64,000 bases of DNA from Virgibacillus_F flavescens. Lineage in GTDB: Bacteria > Bacillota > Bacilli > Bacillales > Amphibacillaceae. The notes under the pieces were generated by a model, which saw only the letters and a program-made list of their open reading frames with translations, searched no databases and was not told the origin of the DNA. This document shows, piece by piece, positions 50,893 to 60,100 of the stretch. Position 1 is the first letter of the stretch; every line of letters starts with the position of its first letter. Where the stretch lies: positions 2,480,001 to 2,544,000 of the forward strand of contig NZ_CP192260.1 of the NCBI RefSeq assembly GCF_050574275.1, written 5' to 3'. The position numbers were made by a program, and so were the translations under genes.

Positions 50893-50980
50893 TTTTTTCA
50901 CCTGCACTTTTCTGTCAACTTAATAAATTACCATTTTTAGTCGTTACTTGAGAATAACTAGGTTTTTCTGAGAGCGTGCG

Positions 50981-51865
50981 CTAATTAAAAACTCGAACTG
51001 GTTTAATCTGATCCTCTTTAGTAGGGTGATCTTGATAGATCGCTAGTATTTCCTCTTGGTACAAGATAACAAATGGATTTGTTTTTAATTTTATCATAGG
51101 TTTGGTAAATTTTTGACCAAAAAGAACTTTTTTGGAAGTTTCCTCATCAACCGAGTAGGTATCTAAATGAGATAAACCACTTATAATTGGCAGCAAAAGA
51201 TCATTTTGTTTATTTTGCTTTACCTTATCTTCAATTTGTTGAAACGTGACCGTACTTTCTTCCTTGAAAGTACCTGTTTCTATTCTAACCAACTCTGACA
51301 TGTGGGCAGGATAACCCAATTCTTTTCCTATATCAACACATAAAGTACGTATATATGTACCCTTTGAACAAGTTATTTTAAGTTTTATTGCGTTTTGGTT
51401 AACACCTATAAACTGCAAATCATGAATGGTAACTTCTCTTTTTGGTCGTTCAACTGATTCGTTCGCTCGTGCATATTCATATAATTTTTTGCCATTTACT
51501 CTAACAGCTGAGTACATAGGTGGTACTTGTTCTATTTGACCGGTGAATCTTTTCAGCACATTATGTATTTCTTTATTTGAAGGTAGTTGATCTACTTCCT
51601 TCTTCTCCAATATTTTGCCTTGAGCATCTTCCGTATCGGTTGAACTGCCAAGTTTCATTTCTGCTATGTAAACCTTTGTAGAATCTGTTAAATAAGGAAC
51701 AATTTTTGTTGCTTGTCCAATACAAATAGGCAGTACACCTTCCACTTCTGGGTCCAGTGTTCCAGTATGCCCTACTTTTTTAGTTTGAAATAACTTTCGG
51801 ATTTTAATTACACAATCATGTGAAGTCAAACCTTTAGGCTTCCACAATGGTAATATGCCATTCAT
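50981..51865 (-). CDS. truB: TruB, tRNA pseudouridine-55 synthase
   Basis: Converts U55 in the T-loop of tRNAs to pseudouridine. It has 294 residues. The catalytic aspartate lies in KVGHTGTLDPEVEGVL (about 36-51), with VPPMYSAVRVNGKKLYEYAR and the KGTYIRTLCVDIG motif following. The start is ATG 51865 after TTGGAGGTAAA; a 5-codon longer frame is unlikely. Confidence 0.97.
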   Translation of the reverse strand: MNGILPLWKPKGLTSHDCVIKIRKLFQTKKVGHTGTLDPEVEGVLPICIGQATKIVPYLTDSTKVYIAEMKLGSSTDTEDAQGKILEKKEVDQLPSNKEIHNVLKRFTGQIEQVPPMYSAVRVNGKKLYEYARANESVERPKREVTIHDLQFIGVNQNAIKLKITCSKGTYIRTLCVDIGKELGYPAHMSELVRIETGTFKEESTVTFQQIEDKVKQNKQNDLLLPIISGLSHLDTYSVDEETSKKVLFGQKFTKPMIKLKTNPFVILYQEEILAIYQDHPTKEDQIKPVRVFN

Positions 51866-51892
51866 TGAATTTACCTCCAACTATACATGAAA

Positions 51893-51924
51893 AATCTGAC
51901 CCTGCGTAATGCAGGTGCCAGATT
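51893..51924 (-). terminator. Intrinsic terminator after rbfA
   Basis: Arms AATCTG (51893-51898) with CAGATT (51919-51924), inner CCTGC (51901-51905) with GCAGG (51911-51915). On the minus strand T5 follows. It lies between rbfA and truB. Confidence 0.8.
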
Positions 51925-51941
51925 ATCAATTTTATTCATCA

Positions 51942-52286
51942 TTACTTTTTGTTTAAATCACGTAAAATATCTTCAATGCGATTTCCGTACTCCAGAGCTT
52001 CGTCAAATTCAAATATCAGCTCAGGCGTTTTTCGCAATCGAATTCGTTGTCCAATTTCTGAACGAATAAATCCTTTGGCTTTAGCTAAACCAACTAACGT
52101 CTCGTGTTTCTGTTTTTCATCTCCTAAAACAGAAATATATACTTTTGACTGTTGCAAATCACCAGTAACTTCAACATCCGTAACGGTAACAAAACCAATG
52201 CGAGGATCTTTAATTTTTCTTCCTATTATTTCACCGAGTTCCTTCTTCATTTGCTCTGCAATACGATTTGCGCGCACTTCACTCAT
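51942..52286 (-). CDS. rbfA: RbfA, 30S ribosome-binding factor
   Basis: KH-like 16S rRNA maturation factor of 114 residues. Seen: RIAEQMKKELGEIIGRKIKD near the N-terminus, then IGFVTVTDVEVTGDL and RIRLRKTPELIFEFDEAL. The start is ATG 52286 after AAGAGGTGA. Confidence 0.96.
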   Translation of the reverse strand: MSEVRANRIAEQMKKELGEIIGRKIKDPRIGFVTVTDVEVTGDLQQSKVYISVLGDEKQKHETLVGLAKAKGFIRSEIGQRIRLRKTPELIFEFDEALEYGNRIEDILRDLNKK

Positions 52287-52350
52287 TACAGTCACCTCTT
52301 AAATAGGACGCATCTTCCAACTTATTACGGTCAATGTCCCTTTTCTATAA

Positions 52351-52629
52351 TTATATTCGATCTACCTGTGATATGGTACGCTCCATTTCGGAATATTCAT
52401 CGATTACCCGAAATACTTCCTGGATTATCTGTTCTGCATGTGTATAACTAGTGGAAATTGTAACAATTCCCAACTTCGTCCGTTGCCACAAGTCATGATA
52501 GTCGAGTTCAGTAATAGCGATATTAAAATCTTTTCTCAGCTTACTCATCACTCTTTTTAATACAGAACGCTTATCCTTCAGAGAATGTGTGTTATACAGC
52601 ATACATTCCACTTCAGCAGCTATAATCAT
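52351..52629 (-). CDS. ylxP: YlxP, DUF503 protein
   Basis: A 92-residue protein of the DUF503 family (HSLKDKRSVLKRVMSKLRKD; FNIAITELDYHDLWQ). Its gene always sits with infB and rbfA in Bacillaceae; a role in ribosome assembly is suspected from the context only. It overlaps the infB stop by 4 bases. Confidence 0.92.
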   Translation of the reverse strand: MIIAAEVECMLYNTHSLKDKRSVLKRVMSKLRKDFNIAITELDYHDLWQRTKLGIVTISTSYTHAEQIIQEVFRVIDEYSEMERTISQVDRI

Positions 52630-54722
52630 TTGCGTTCTATTTCTTGCATTACATACGCTTCAATTACGTCGCCTTCTTTAATATCATGGAAGTTTTGAAC
52701 AGTAATACCACATTCATATCCTTTAGCTACTTCTTTTGCATCATCTTTAAAACGTTTTAGTGTATCAAGTTCACCTTCGAATTGAACAACACCATCACGT
52801 ATAACTCGCACCCCTGAATTACGGGTAATCTTGCCCTCGATTACATAGCTACCTGCAATCGTACCAATTTTAGAAACCTTAAAGATTTCACGTACTTCTG
52901 CCTGACCAACAATTTTCTCTTCGAATTCTGGATCAAGCATCCCTTTCATAGCGGATTCAACTTCCTCAATCGCATTATAGATGACGCGATGCAGGCGTAC
53001 GTCCACTTTTTCAGAGTCAGCAGTTTTCTTAGCGTTAGCATCTGGTCGAACGTTAAAACCGATAACTATTGCGTTAGAAGCTGATGCAAGAATTATATCA
53101 GATTCCGAAATTGCACCGACACCAGTATGAATGATTTTAATTTTAACGCCTTCTACTTCTATTTTTCGTAGAGATCCAGCTAATGCTTCTACAGAACCTT
53201 GAACATCTGCTTTAAGAATAACGTTAATTTCTTTCATTTGACCTTGTTTAATTTGTTCAAATAAATCATCCAGGCTAACTTTTGTTTGTTCACCACGGTT
53301 TTCCTGAATATGTTTTTGTTGACGTGATTCACCAATTTGACGAGATTTTTTCTCATCATCGAATACAAGAAATTGATCGCCAGCTTGTGGAACATCACTC
53401 AGACCCGTTACTTCTACAGGGGTAGATGGTCCAGCTTCGTTGACCCGTTTACCAAGGTCATTTACCATAGCACGAATTCGACCAAATGTATTACCAACCA
53501 CTATAGAATCACCTACGCGTAAAGTACCATTCTGAACAAGTAACGTTGCTACTGAACCGCGGCCTTTATCCAGTTGTGCATCAATTACAGTACCAAAAGC
53601 ATTAGAATTTGGATTTGCTTTTAATTCCTCTACCTCAGATACAAGTAGTATCATTTCTAGTAAATCATCGATACCCTCACGTTTTACAGCAGAAAGTTGA
53701 ACGAAAATAGTATCTCCGCCCCAATCCTCTGGAACAAGTTCATACTCTGTAAGTTCCTGCATAACGCGGTCAGGATTAGCGCCTTCTTTATCCATTTTGT
53801 TTACAGCAATGATAATTGGAACTTCCGCTGCTTTCGCATGGTTAATTGCTTCAATTGTTTGTGGCATTACACCATCATCTGCTGCAACAACTAATACTGC
53901 AATATCCGTAACTTGTGCACCTCTGGAACGCATACTAGTAAAAGCCGCATGACCAGGTGTGTCGAGGAATGTAACCTTTTTACCATTATTCTCCACTTGA
54001 TAGGCACCAATGTGCTGTGTAATTCCGCCAGCTTCACCTTCCGTTACCTTGGTGTGACGAATTGAGTCCAACAATGTAGTTTTACCATGATCAACATGTC
54101 CCATTATCGTAACAACAGCAGGGCGTTCAATTAAATCTTTTTCATTATCTTCTTCTAAATATTTATCGAAATCAGTGTCATCCAATACAAATTCTCTTTC
54201 AACTGCTACACCATAGTCAGTACAAATTAGTTTAACAGTATCGTCATCAAGATCCTGGTTCTTCGTAGCCATTACGCCAAGACCCATTAACTTTTTAATA
54301 ATTTCTGTTTCTTTTTTGTTCAATTTAGAAGCAAGATCACTTACAGTTAAAGTTTCACTGTATTTAATCTCTTTAGGTGGATCCACTGGAATTGAAAGTG
54401 GTTTTGATTGTTTACCTCTTCTGTTACGTTGCTTGTATGGTTGATTACGATTACCTTTTCGATTTGATTGATTATTAGAAGGCTTACTTCTATTTTCTTG
54501 CTTTTTATCATTTTTATTCTCAGCTTGATTGCTATTGGTAGTAGATTTACTAGTTTTTTCCTTATTAGGTTGAAACTTATCATCTAATTTCCCTTTTATA
54601 TCATCTGAGACAGTAGACATGTGATTAGCCACCTCTACGTTTAATTCCTTTAATTTCTGAATGACATCTTTGCTTGTTGTATTATGTTTTTTTGCATATT
54701 CATATACACGCATTTTAGTCAT
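52626..54722 (-). CDS. infB: Translation initiation factor IF-2
   Basis: GTPase that places initiator tRNA on the 30S subunit and joins subunits. It has 698 residues. The N-terminal IF2N domain (MRVYEYAKKHNTTSKDVI) is followed by a basic, Asn/Lys-rich linker (about 50-105). The second IF2N (VSDLASKLNKKETEIIKKLM) precedes the G domain with GHVDHGKTTLLD, DTPGHAAFTSMR and NKMDK. Domains II to IV follow. The start is ATG 54722 after GGGGGTGA. Confidence 0.98.
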   Translation of the reverse strand: MTKMRVYEYAKKHNTTSKDVIQKLKELNVEVANHMSTVSDDIKGKLDDKFQPNKEKTSKSTTNSNQAENKNDKKQENRSKPSNNQSNRKGNRNQPYKQRNRRGKQSKPLSIPVDPPKEIKYSETLTVSDLASKLNKKETEIIKKLMGLGVMATKNQDLDDDTVKLICTDYGVAVEREFVLDDTDFDKYLEEDNEKDLIERPAVVTIMGHVDHGKTTLLDSIRHTKVTEGEAGGITQHIGAYQVENNGKKVTFLDTPGHAAFTSMRSRGAQVTDIAVLVVAADDGVMPQTIEAINHAKAAEVPIIIAVNKMDKEGANPDRVMQELTEYELVPEDWGGDTIFVQLSAVKREGIDDLLEMILLVSEVEELKANPNSNAFGTVIDAQLDKGRGSVATLLVQNGTLRVGDSIVVGNTFGRIRAMVNDLGKRVNEAGPSTPVEVTGLSDVPQAGDQFLVFDDEKKSRQIGESRQQKHIQENRGEQTKVSLDDLFEQIKQGQMKEINVILKADVQGSVEALAGSLRKIEVEGVKIKIIHTGVGAISESDIILASASNAIVIGFNVRPDANAKKTADSEKVDVRLHRVIYNAIEEVESAMKGMLDPEFEEKIVGQAEVREIFKVSKIGTIAGSYVIEGKITRNSGVRVIRDGVVQFEGELDTLKRFKDDAKEVAKGYECGITVQNFHDIKEGDVIEAYVMQEIERK

Positions 54723-54726
54723 ACGT

Positions 54727-55038
54727 TCACCCCCGAATAGAATTATCGAGTAACAACTTTATCTTAGCGGCAAAACCTGCATCTAAAATTGCAATAGCTA
54801 CTCTTTCCGATTTACCAATAGCATTTGACAATGTCTCTCTGTCATCAACTATTCGTAAAGATACATTATACGTTTTACATTTGTCCGTAATTTTTTTCCT
54901 GGTTTGTGGACCAGTATCGCTTGCTAAAAGTACAAGTTTAGCTCGTTGATTTTTGATATCCTTCACTACTTCTTCACCCAAAGAACATTTCCTTGCACGA
55001 TAAGCCAGTCCAATTAAGTTCAAGTAATTACTTTTCAT
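54727..55038 (-). CDS. ylxQ: YlxQ, L7Ae-family RNA-binding protein
   Basis: A 103-residue L7Ae/L30e-like protein (NLIGLAYRARKCSLGEEVV; KLVLLASDTGPQTRKKI). B. subtilis YlxQ binds kink-turn RNA in vitro, but its in-cell role is unclear. It overlaps the end of ylxR by 11 bases and is followed by infB after 4 bases. Confidence 0.93.
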   Translation of the reverse strand: MKSNYLNLIGLAYRARKCSLGEEVVKDIKNQRAKLVLLASDTGPQTRKKITDKCKTYNVSLRIVDDRETLSNAIGKSERVAIAILDAGFAAKIKLLLDNSIRG

Positions 55039-55309
55039 TTTTCTTGCCTGAAATTAATTGCTTTAGTTCTTCAAAAATGGAAGCGTCAACTTGTGTGTTT
55101 AAGTGGCGGTTTAACGCATTCGTTTTCTCAGCTTTTTCAATAATTGTAATGTCTTTCGTTAAGTATGCGCCACGTCCATTTTTCTTTCCAGTTTCATCCA
55201 CAAAAACCTCGCCATCCTTATTGCGAACAACTCGGATTAACTCTTTCTTTGGTTTCATTTCATTCGATATTATACACTTTCGCTCAGGTACTTTTCTTGT
55301 TTGCGCCAC
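55028..55309 (-). CDS. ylxR: YlxR, DUF448 protein
   Basis: A 93-residue nucleic-acid-binding-like protein of the DUF448 family (RKVPERKCIISNEMKPKKEL; GKKNGRGAYLTKDI). The start is GTG 55309, because AAGGAGGATG lies directly upstream; the longer frame to 55369 begins within nusA. It is part of the nusA-infB cluster. Confidence 0.92.
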   Translation of the reverse strand: MAQTRKVPERKCIISNEMKPKKELIRVVRNKDGEVFVDETGKKNGRGAYLTKDITIIEKAEKTNALNRHLNTQVDASIFEELKQLISGKKNEK

Positions 55310-55322
55310 TTTCGCATCCTCC

Positions 55323-56432
55323 TTATTCAAACAGCTCTTCGTCATCGTCAGAATAAGTGTTGCTCTCATCAGTAGAATTGTTCAATAAGCCTTCTTCAAG
55401 AGCTTCGGATTCACTTTTGATGTCTATTTTCCATCCTGTAAGTTTTGCAGCAAGCCGTGCATTTTGACCACGTTTACCTATCGCAAGTGATAACTGATAA
55501 TCAGGAACGATAACTGTTGTTGCTTTCGCTTCTTCATTTACAAGCACGTCTACAACTTTAGAAGGGCTAAGAGCATTTGAAACGTAAACGACAGGATCTT
55601 CTGACCATTCTACAACATCAATTTTTTCTCCCTTAAGTTCGTTGACAATAGCCTGCACACGCTGACCACGTTGACCCACGCAAGAACCTACAGGATCAAC
55701 TTCTGGATCACTTGCATGCACGGAAATTTTGGAACGATCTCCAGCTTCACGTGCCACTGACTTGATTTCAACAGTACCATCGTAAATTTCCGGTACTTCC
55801 ATTTCAAATAATCGCTTTAATAAACCAGGATGTGATCTAGAGATATAGATTTGTGGTCCTTTACTTGTATTTTCCACTTTTGTAACAAATACCTTTAATC
55901 GGTCATGAACATGGTATTCTTCCACAGCCATTTGTTCAGCCTCAGGTAACTTTGCCTCAATTTTACCTAAATTCACATAAACAAATCTAGGATCCAAGCG
56001 CTGGATTATTCCAGTCATTACATCCTCTTCACGATCAGCATACTCACTGAATATCACGCCACGCTCTGCTTCGCGTACACGCTGCGTAACAACTTGTTTA
56101 GCTGCCTGCGCAGCAATTCTTCCGAAATCTTTTGGCGTTACTTCAAGTTCAATAACATCTTCAAGATCATAGTTAGGATCTATTTGCTTTGCTTCTTCCA
56201 GTGAGATTTCTTCCTGAATATCTTCCACTTCTTCTACAACCGTTTTTCTTGAAAAAACGCGCATTGTACCTGCGCTTTCATCTAAATCGACACGTACATT
56301 TGATGCAGATTTAAAATTTTTCTTATATGCTGAGATTAGAGCGGCTTCTAGTGCCTCTAATAAAACCTCTTTATTTATCCCTTTTTCTTTTTCCAGATAA
56401 TCAATCGCATCAAACAACTGACTCTTCACCAT
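55323..56432 (-). CDS. nusA: NusA, transcription elongation/termination factor
   Basis: A 369-residue protein: N-terminal RNA-polymerase-binding domain (about 1-125), S1 domain (about 130-200), then two KH domains (GSCVGQRGQRVQAIVNEL; SLAIGKRGQNARLAAKLTG). The acidic tail ends DDDEELFE. It lacks the extra C-terminal repeats of enterobacterial NusA, as normal for Bacillaceae. Start ATG 56432. Confidence 0.98.
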   Translation of the reverse strand: MVKSQLFDAIDYLEKEKGINKEVLLEALEAALISAYKKNFKSASNVRVDLDESAGTMRVFSRKTVVEEVEDIQEEISLEEAKQIDPNYDLEDVIELEVTPKDFGRIAAQAAKQVVTQRVREAERGVIFSEYADREEDVMTGIIQRLDPRFVYVNLGKIEAKLPEAEQMAVEEYHVHDRLKVFVTKVENTSKGPQIYISRSHPGLLKRLFEMEVPEIYDGTVEIKSVAREAGDRSKISVHASDPEVDPVGSCVGQRGQRVQAIVNELKGEKIDVVEWSEDPVVYVSNALSPSKVVDVLVNEEAKATTVIVPDYQLSLAIGKRGQNARLAAKLTGWKIDIKSESEALEEGLLNNSTDESNTYSDDDEELFE

Positions 56433-56444
56433 TCTTATCCCCCT

Positions 56445-56915
56445 TTATAACGTAACTGCAATTCTTGCTTTAGCTACTTTGCTGAAAGGAATTTCAACAA
56501 TTTTTGATCTTGTTTTAATTTTGTACTCTAAGCTAATAGTTTGATCCTTGAATTCTTTTAAAATCCCTTCAAACTCTTTAGCACCGTCAATAGGTTCATA
56601 TAGCTTAACAAAAATATTCTTGTCGATGTTTTTCTCAAAATCTTTTTCTGTTTTGAGTGGGCGTTCTACGCCTGGTGACGAAACTTCCAGAAAATACGCT
56701 TCTTTAATCGGATCTGTTTCATCCAGTTTCTCACTCAGCTTTTCAGATACTTCTCCACACTCGGCAATATCAATACCGCCATCTTTATCGATATAAATAC
56801 GCAAAAACCAGTTCTTTCCTTCTTTTACATATTCGACATCAACCAACTCTAAATTTTTTTCTTCTAAAATTGGCTGAAGTAGAATTTCAGCGTTTTTAAT
56901 TACTTGGGAACTCAC
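56445..56915 (-). CDS. rimP: RimP, 30S ribosome maturation factor
   Basis: A 156-residue two-domain maturation factor (LVDVEYVKEGKNWFLRIYID; YFLEVSSPGVERPLKTEKDF). The start is GTG 56915, where AGGAGG has spacing 7; a TTG at 56921 is too close to the site. It is the first gene of the nusA operon. Confidence 0.95.
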   Translation of the reverse strand: MSSQVIKNAEILLQPILEEKNLELVDVEYVKEGKNWFLRIYIDKDGGIDIAECGEVSEKLSEKLDETDPIKEAYFLEVSSPGVERPLKTEKDFEKNIDKNIFVKLYEPIDGAKEFEGILKEFKDQTISLEYKIKTRSKIVEIPFSKVAKARIAVTL

Positions 56916-57005
56916 TGACAATCCTCCTTTATTCAGTTGTGTTATCTCTTATTATGAACAATACTACCAATTTTCATATCAAGTCTAATGTTATTTCACA
57001 ATAAA

Positions 57006-57032
57006 CCCCTTGCCTGTTGATGTGGCAAGGGG
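57006..57032. terminator. Second hairpin between polC and rimP
   Basis: The 9-bp arms CCCCTTGCC (57006-57014) and GGCAAGGGG (57024-57032). It may back up the polC terminator or act in the rimP leader. Confidence 0.7.
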
Positions 57033-57063
57033 ATTTTTACTGAAGTAGGATGGTAGTATGAAG

Positions 57064-57088
57064 AAAGAGTGGGGATCTCCCACTCTTT
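57064..57088 (-). terminator. Intrinsic terminator of polC
   Basis: The 10-bp arms 57064-57073 and 57079-57088 (AAAGAGTGGG with CCCACTCTTT) are followed on the minus strand by a T-rich stretch. Confidence 0.85.
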
Positions 57089-57172
57089 TAACCGTTCTTA
57101 TCATTTCTTACCATTTAAAACTATATCATAATTTGCCAATTTAGGCAAGAAGCTTATACTTACTGCAGGTTT

Positions 57173-60100
57173 CTAAAACAACGAAAGCTGGTTTTTATCA
57201 GCCATTCCAGTTAAACAACCATGGTTATCCAAGTATTCTAAAACAGTCTTGGATATTTTACTTCGCTCCCTCAGGTCTTCCTTAGAAAGGAATTCTCCTT
57301 CTTGACGAGCTTTGACTATGTTTAATGCAGCGTTTGTACCAAGTCCATCGACTGCATTAAACGGTGGAATCAACTGATCGCCATCTACAATAAATTCAGT
57401 GGCACTTGATTTATATAAATCAACACGCTGAAATTTTAAACCCCGTTCATTCATCTCTAGTGCAATTTCCAGTACAGTCATCAAACTTTTCTCTTTTGGA
57501 GTAGCATCATTTCCCTTAATCGCTATTCCTTCTACTCGCTCACGCAATGCACTCGAACCTTTGACCATGCTGTCAAGATCATAGTCCCCAGCGCGAACTG
57601 TAAAGTATGCAGCATAAAAGAAAATTGGGTAATGGACCTTGAAATAAGCTATGCGAACTGCCATTAGCACATAAGCAGCGGCGTGCGCTTTTGGAAACAT
57701 ATACTTAATCTTTTTACAGGAATCAATGTACCAGTCTGGTACATTGTGTTTCTTCATTTCTGCAATCCAGTCATCTTGCAATCCTTTACCTTTTCTAACA
57801 AACTCCATTATCTTAAATGCCAAAGAGGCTTCCAATCCTTTGTGCATTAAGTAAACCATAATGTCATCACGGCAACCGATTACCTCTGGAAGTGAACAAA
57901 TCCCATCATTTATTAGTTCCTGTGCATTACCTAACCAAACATCCGTACCATGGGAGAGCCCTGAAATAATAACTAGCTCAGCAAATGTTTTTGGTTTTGT
58001 ATCTTCTAACATTTGGCGAACAAATTTAGTTCCAAACTCCGGCACGCCTAGCGTACCTGTTTTACAATTTATCTGTTCTTCTGTAACCCCTATAGATTCT
58101 GTACCCGAAAACAACTTCATCACACCATCATCGTCTGTAGGTATTGTTTTCGGATCAATTCCACTTAAGTCCTGAAGCATTCGTATTACTGTAGGGTCAT
58201 CGTGCCCTAGTATATCAAGCTTTAATAAATTATCATGAATCGAATGGAAATCAAAATGCGTTGTTTTCCACTCACTATTCCGATCATCGGCAGGGAATTG
58301 AATAGGCGTGAAATCATATATTTCTTTATCATCTGGAACAACAATAATTCCTCCCGGATGCTGTCCTGTCGTTCGCCTGACACCAGTGCACCCTTGAACT
58401 AACCTATCTACCTCTGCATTCTTATACACGAGCTGTTTATCAGATGCGTAGCCTTTCACATATCCATAGGCTGTTTTCTCAGCAATCGTACCAATAGTAC
58501 CTGCACGAAAAACTTTATCTTCACCAAAAAGTTCTTTTGTATAATTATGCGCTGTAGGCTGATAAGCACCAGAAAAGTTTAAATCGATATCGGGCACTTT
58601 GTCTCCCTTAAAACCTAAGAACGTTTCAAAAGGTATATCCTGTCCATCCTTATTTAAATCTACACCACAAGTGTCACAAATCTTATCTGCTAGATCAAAT
58701 CCACTTCCAGCAGAACCGTCCGTAATAAATTCATGTTTTTTGCATTTAGGACAGACATAGTGAGGCGGTAATGGATTTACTTCTGTTATTTCAGTCATCG
58801 TCGCAACAAATGAAGATCCAACTGAACCACGTGACCCAACTAAATAACCCTCATCTAGCGACTTTTTGACCAGTTTGTGCGAGATTAAGTAAATAACTGC
58901 AAAACCATGTCCAATAATACTGGTTAATTCTTTTTCAAGACGTTCCACCACAATTTCAGGTAACTCATCCCCATAAATTGATTTAGCTCGATTATAGCTT
59001 AAATCTCTGATTTCCTGATCGGCACCTTCAATTGTAGGTGTATATAATTCATCTTTAACTGGTGAAATCTCTTCTATCGAGTCTGCTAAATTATTTGTGT
59101 TGGTAATAACTATCTCTTTTTTCGTCTGATCTGAAAGAAAATGAAAGCAGTCCATCATTTCTGTTGTCGTTCGAAAAGGCGTATCCGGCAATTTTTGTCT
59201 TGCTAATGGATTACCATTTTGCGAAGAAATAAGTATTTGACGGTATAATTTCTCGTGTTCATTTATATAATGAACGTTACCAGTAGCAACGACAGGTTTA
59301 CCCATACGTTTACCCATCTCAACTAAATTGGAAAGGATATCAAACAATTGCGCCTCATTCTGCACCAGTTCTTTATCAATTAAATGGGCATAATTTGCTG
59401 GTGGTTGTACTTCAATATAATCATAGAATTCAGCTGCTTTTTCTGCTTCTTCCTTAGATTTTTGCATCATCGTTTCAAACACTTCGCCTTTATCACAGGC
59501 AGACCCAACAAGTATGCCTTCCCTCATTTTTTGCAGTTTCGATCTTGGAATGCGCGGGACCCTGTAAAAATAGTCAATATGTGCATGAGATACAATTTTA
59601 TAAATATTTTTAAGGCCCACCTGGTTTTTAGCAAGCAGAATACAGTGCTGAGGGCGTGAACGCTGATATGCATTTCCCTCGCCCATATGATTGTTTAATT
59701 GCTTATGGTTGGTTATATCCTTATCAAGCAAGTCCTGTACCATTTTCCAAAGCAGATAGCTCGTGGCTTCTGCGTCATAAATTGCTCGGTGATGCTGAGT
59801 CAATTCAATATCAAGCTTTTTACAAAGCGTATTTAAGCGATGGTTTTTCAATTCAGGAAACAAGAAACGCGCAAGTTCCAGTGTATCTATAACTGGATTG
59901 GAAGATTTCTCATAATCAATTTTTTTATAGCCTTCATTTAAAAAGCCCATATCAAAACTTGCATTATGTGCCACTAAGATGTCATTCTGAGCCCATTCTT
60001 TGAAATCTGCCAACACGTCACCTATCTCGGGCGCATCACTCACCATGTCATCCGTGATCCCCGTTAAATCGGTGGTTGTTTCTGACAATGGATGGTGCGG

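Noticed and set aside
51949..52302. 117-codon plus-strand ORF matching rbfA in extent
   Set aside because: Pure antisense shadow of rbfA.
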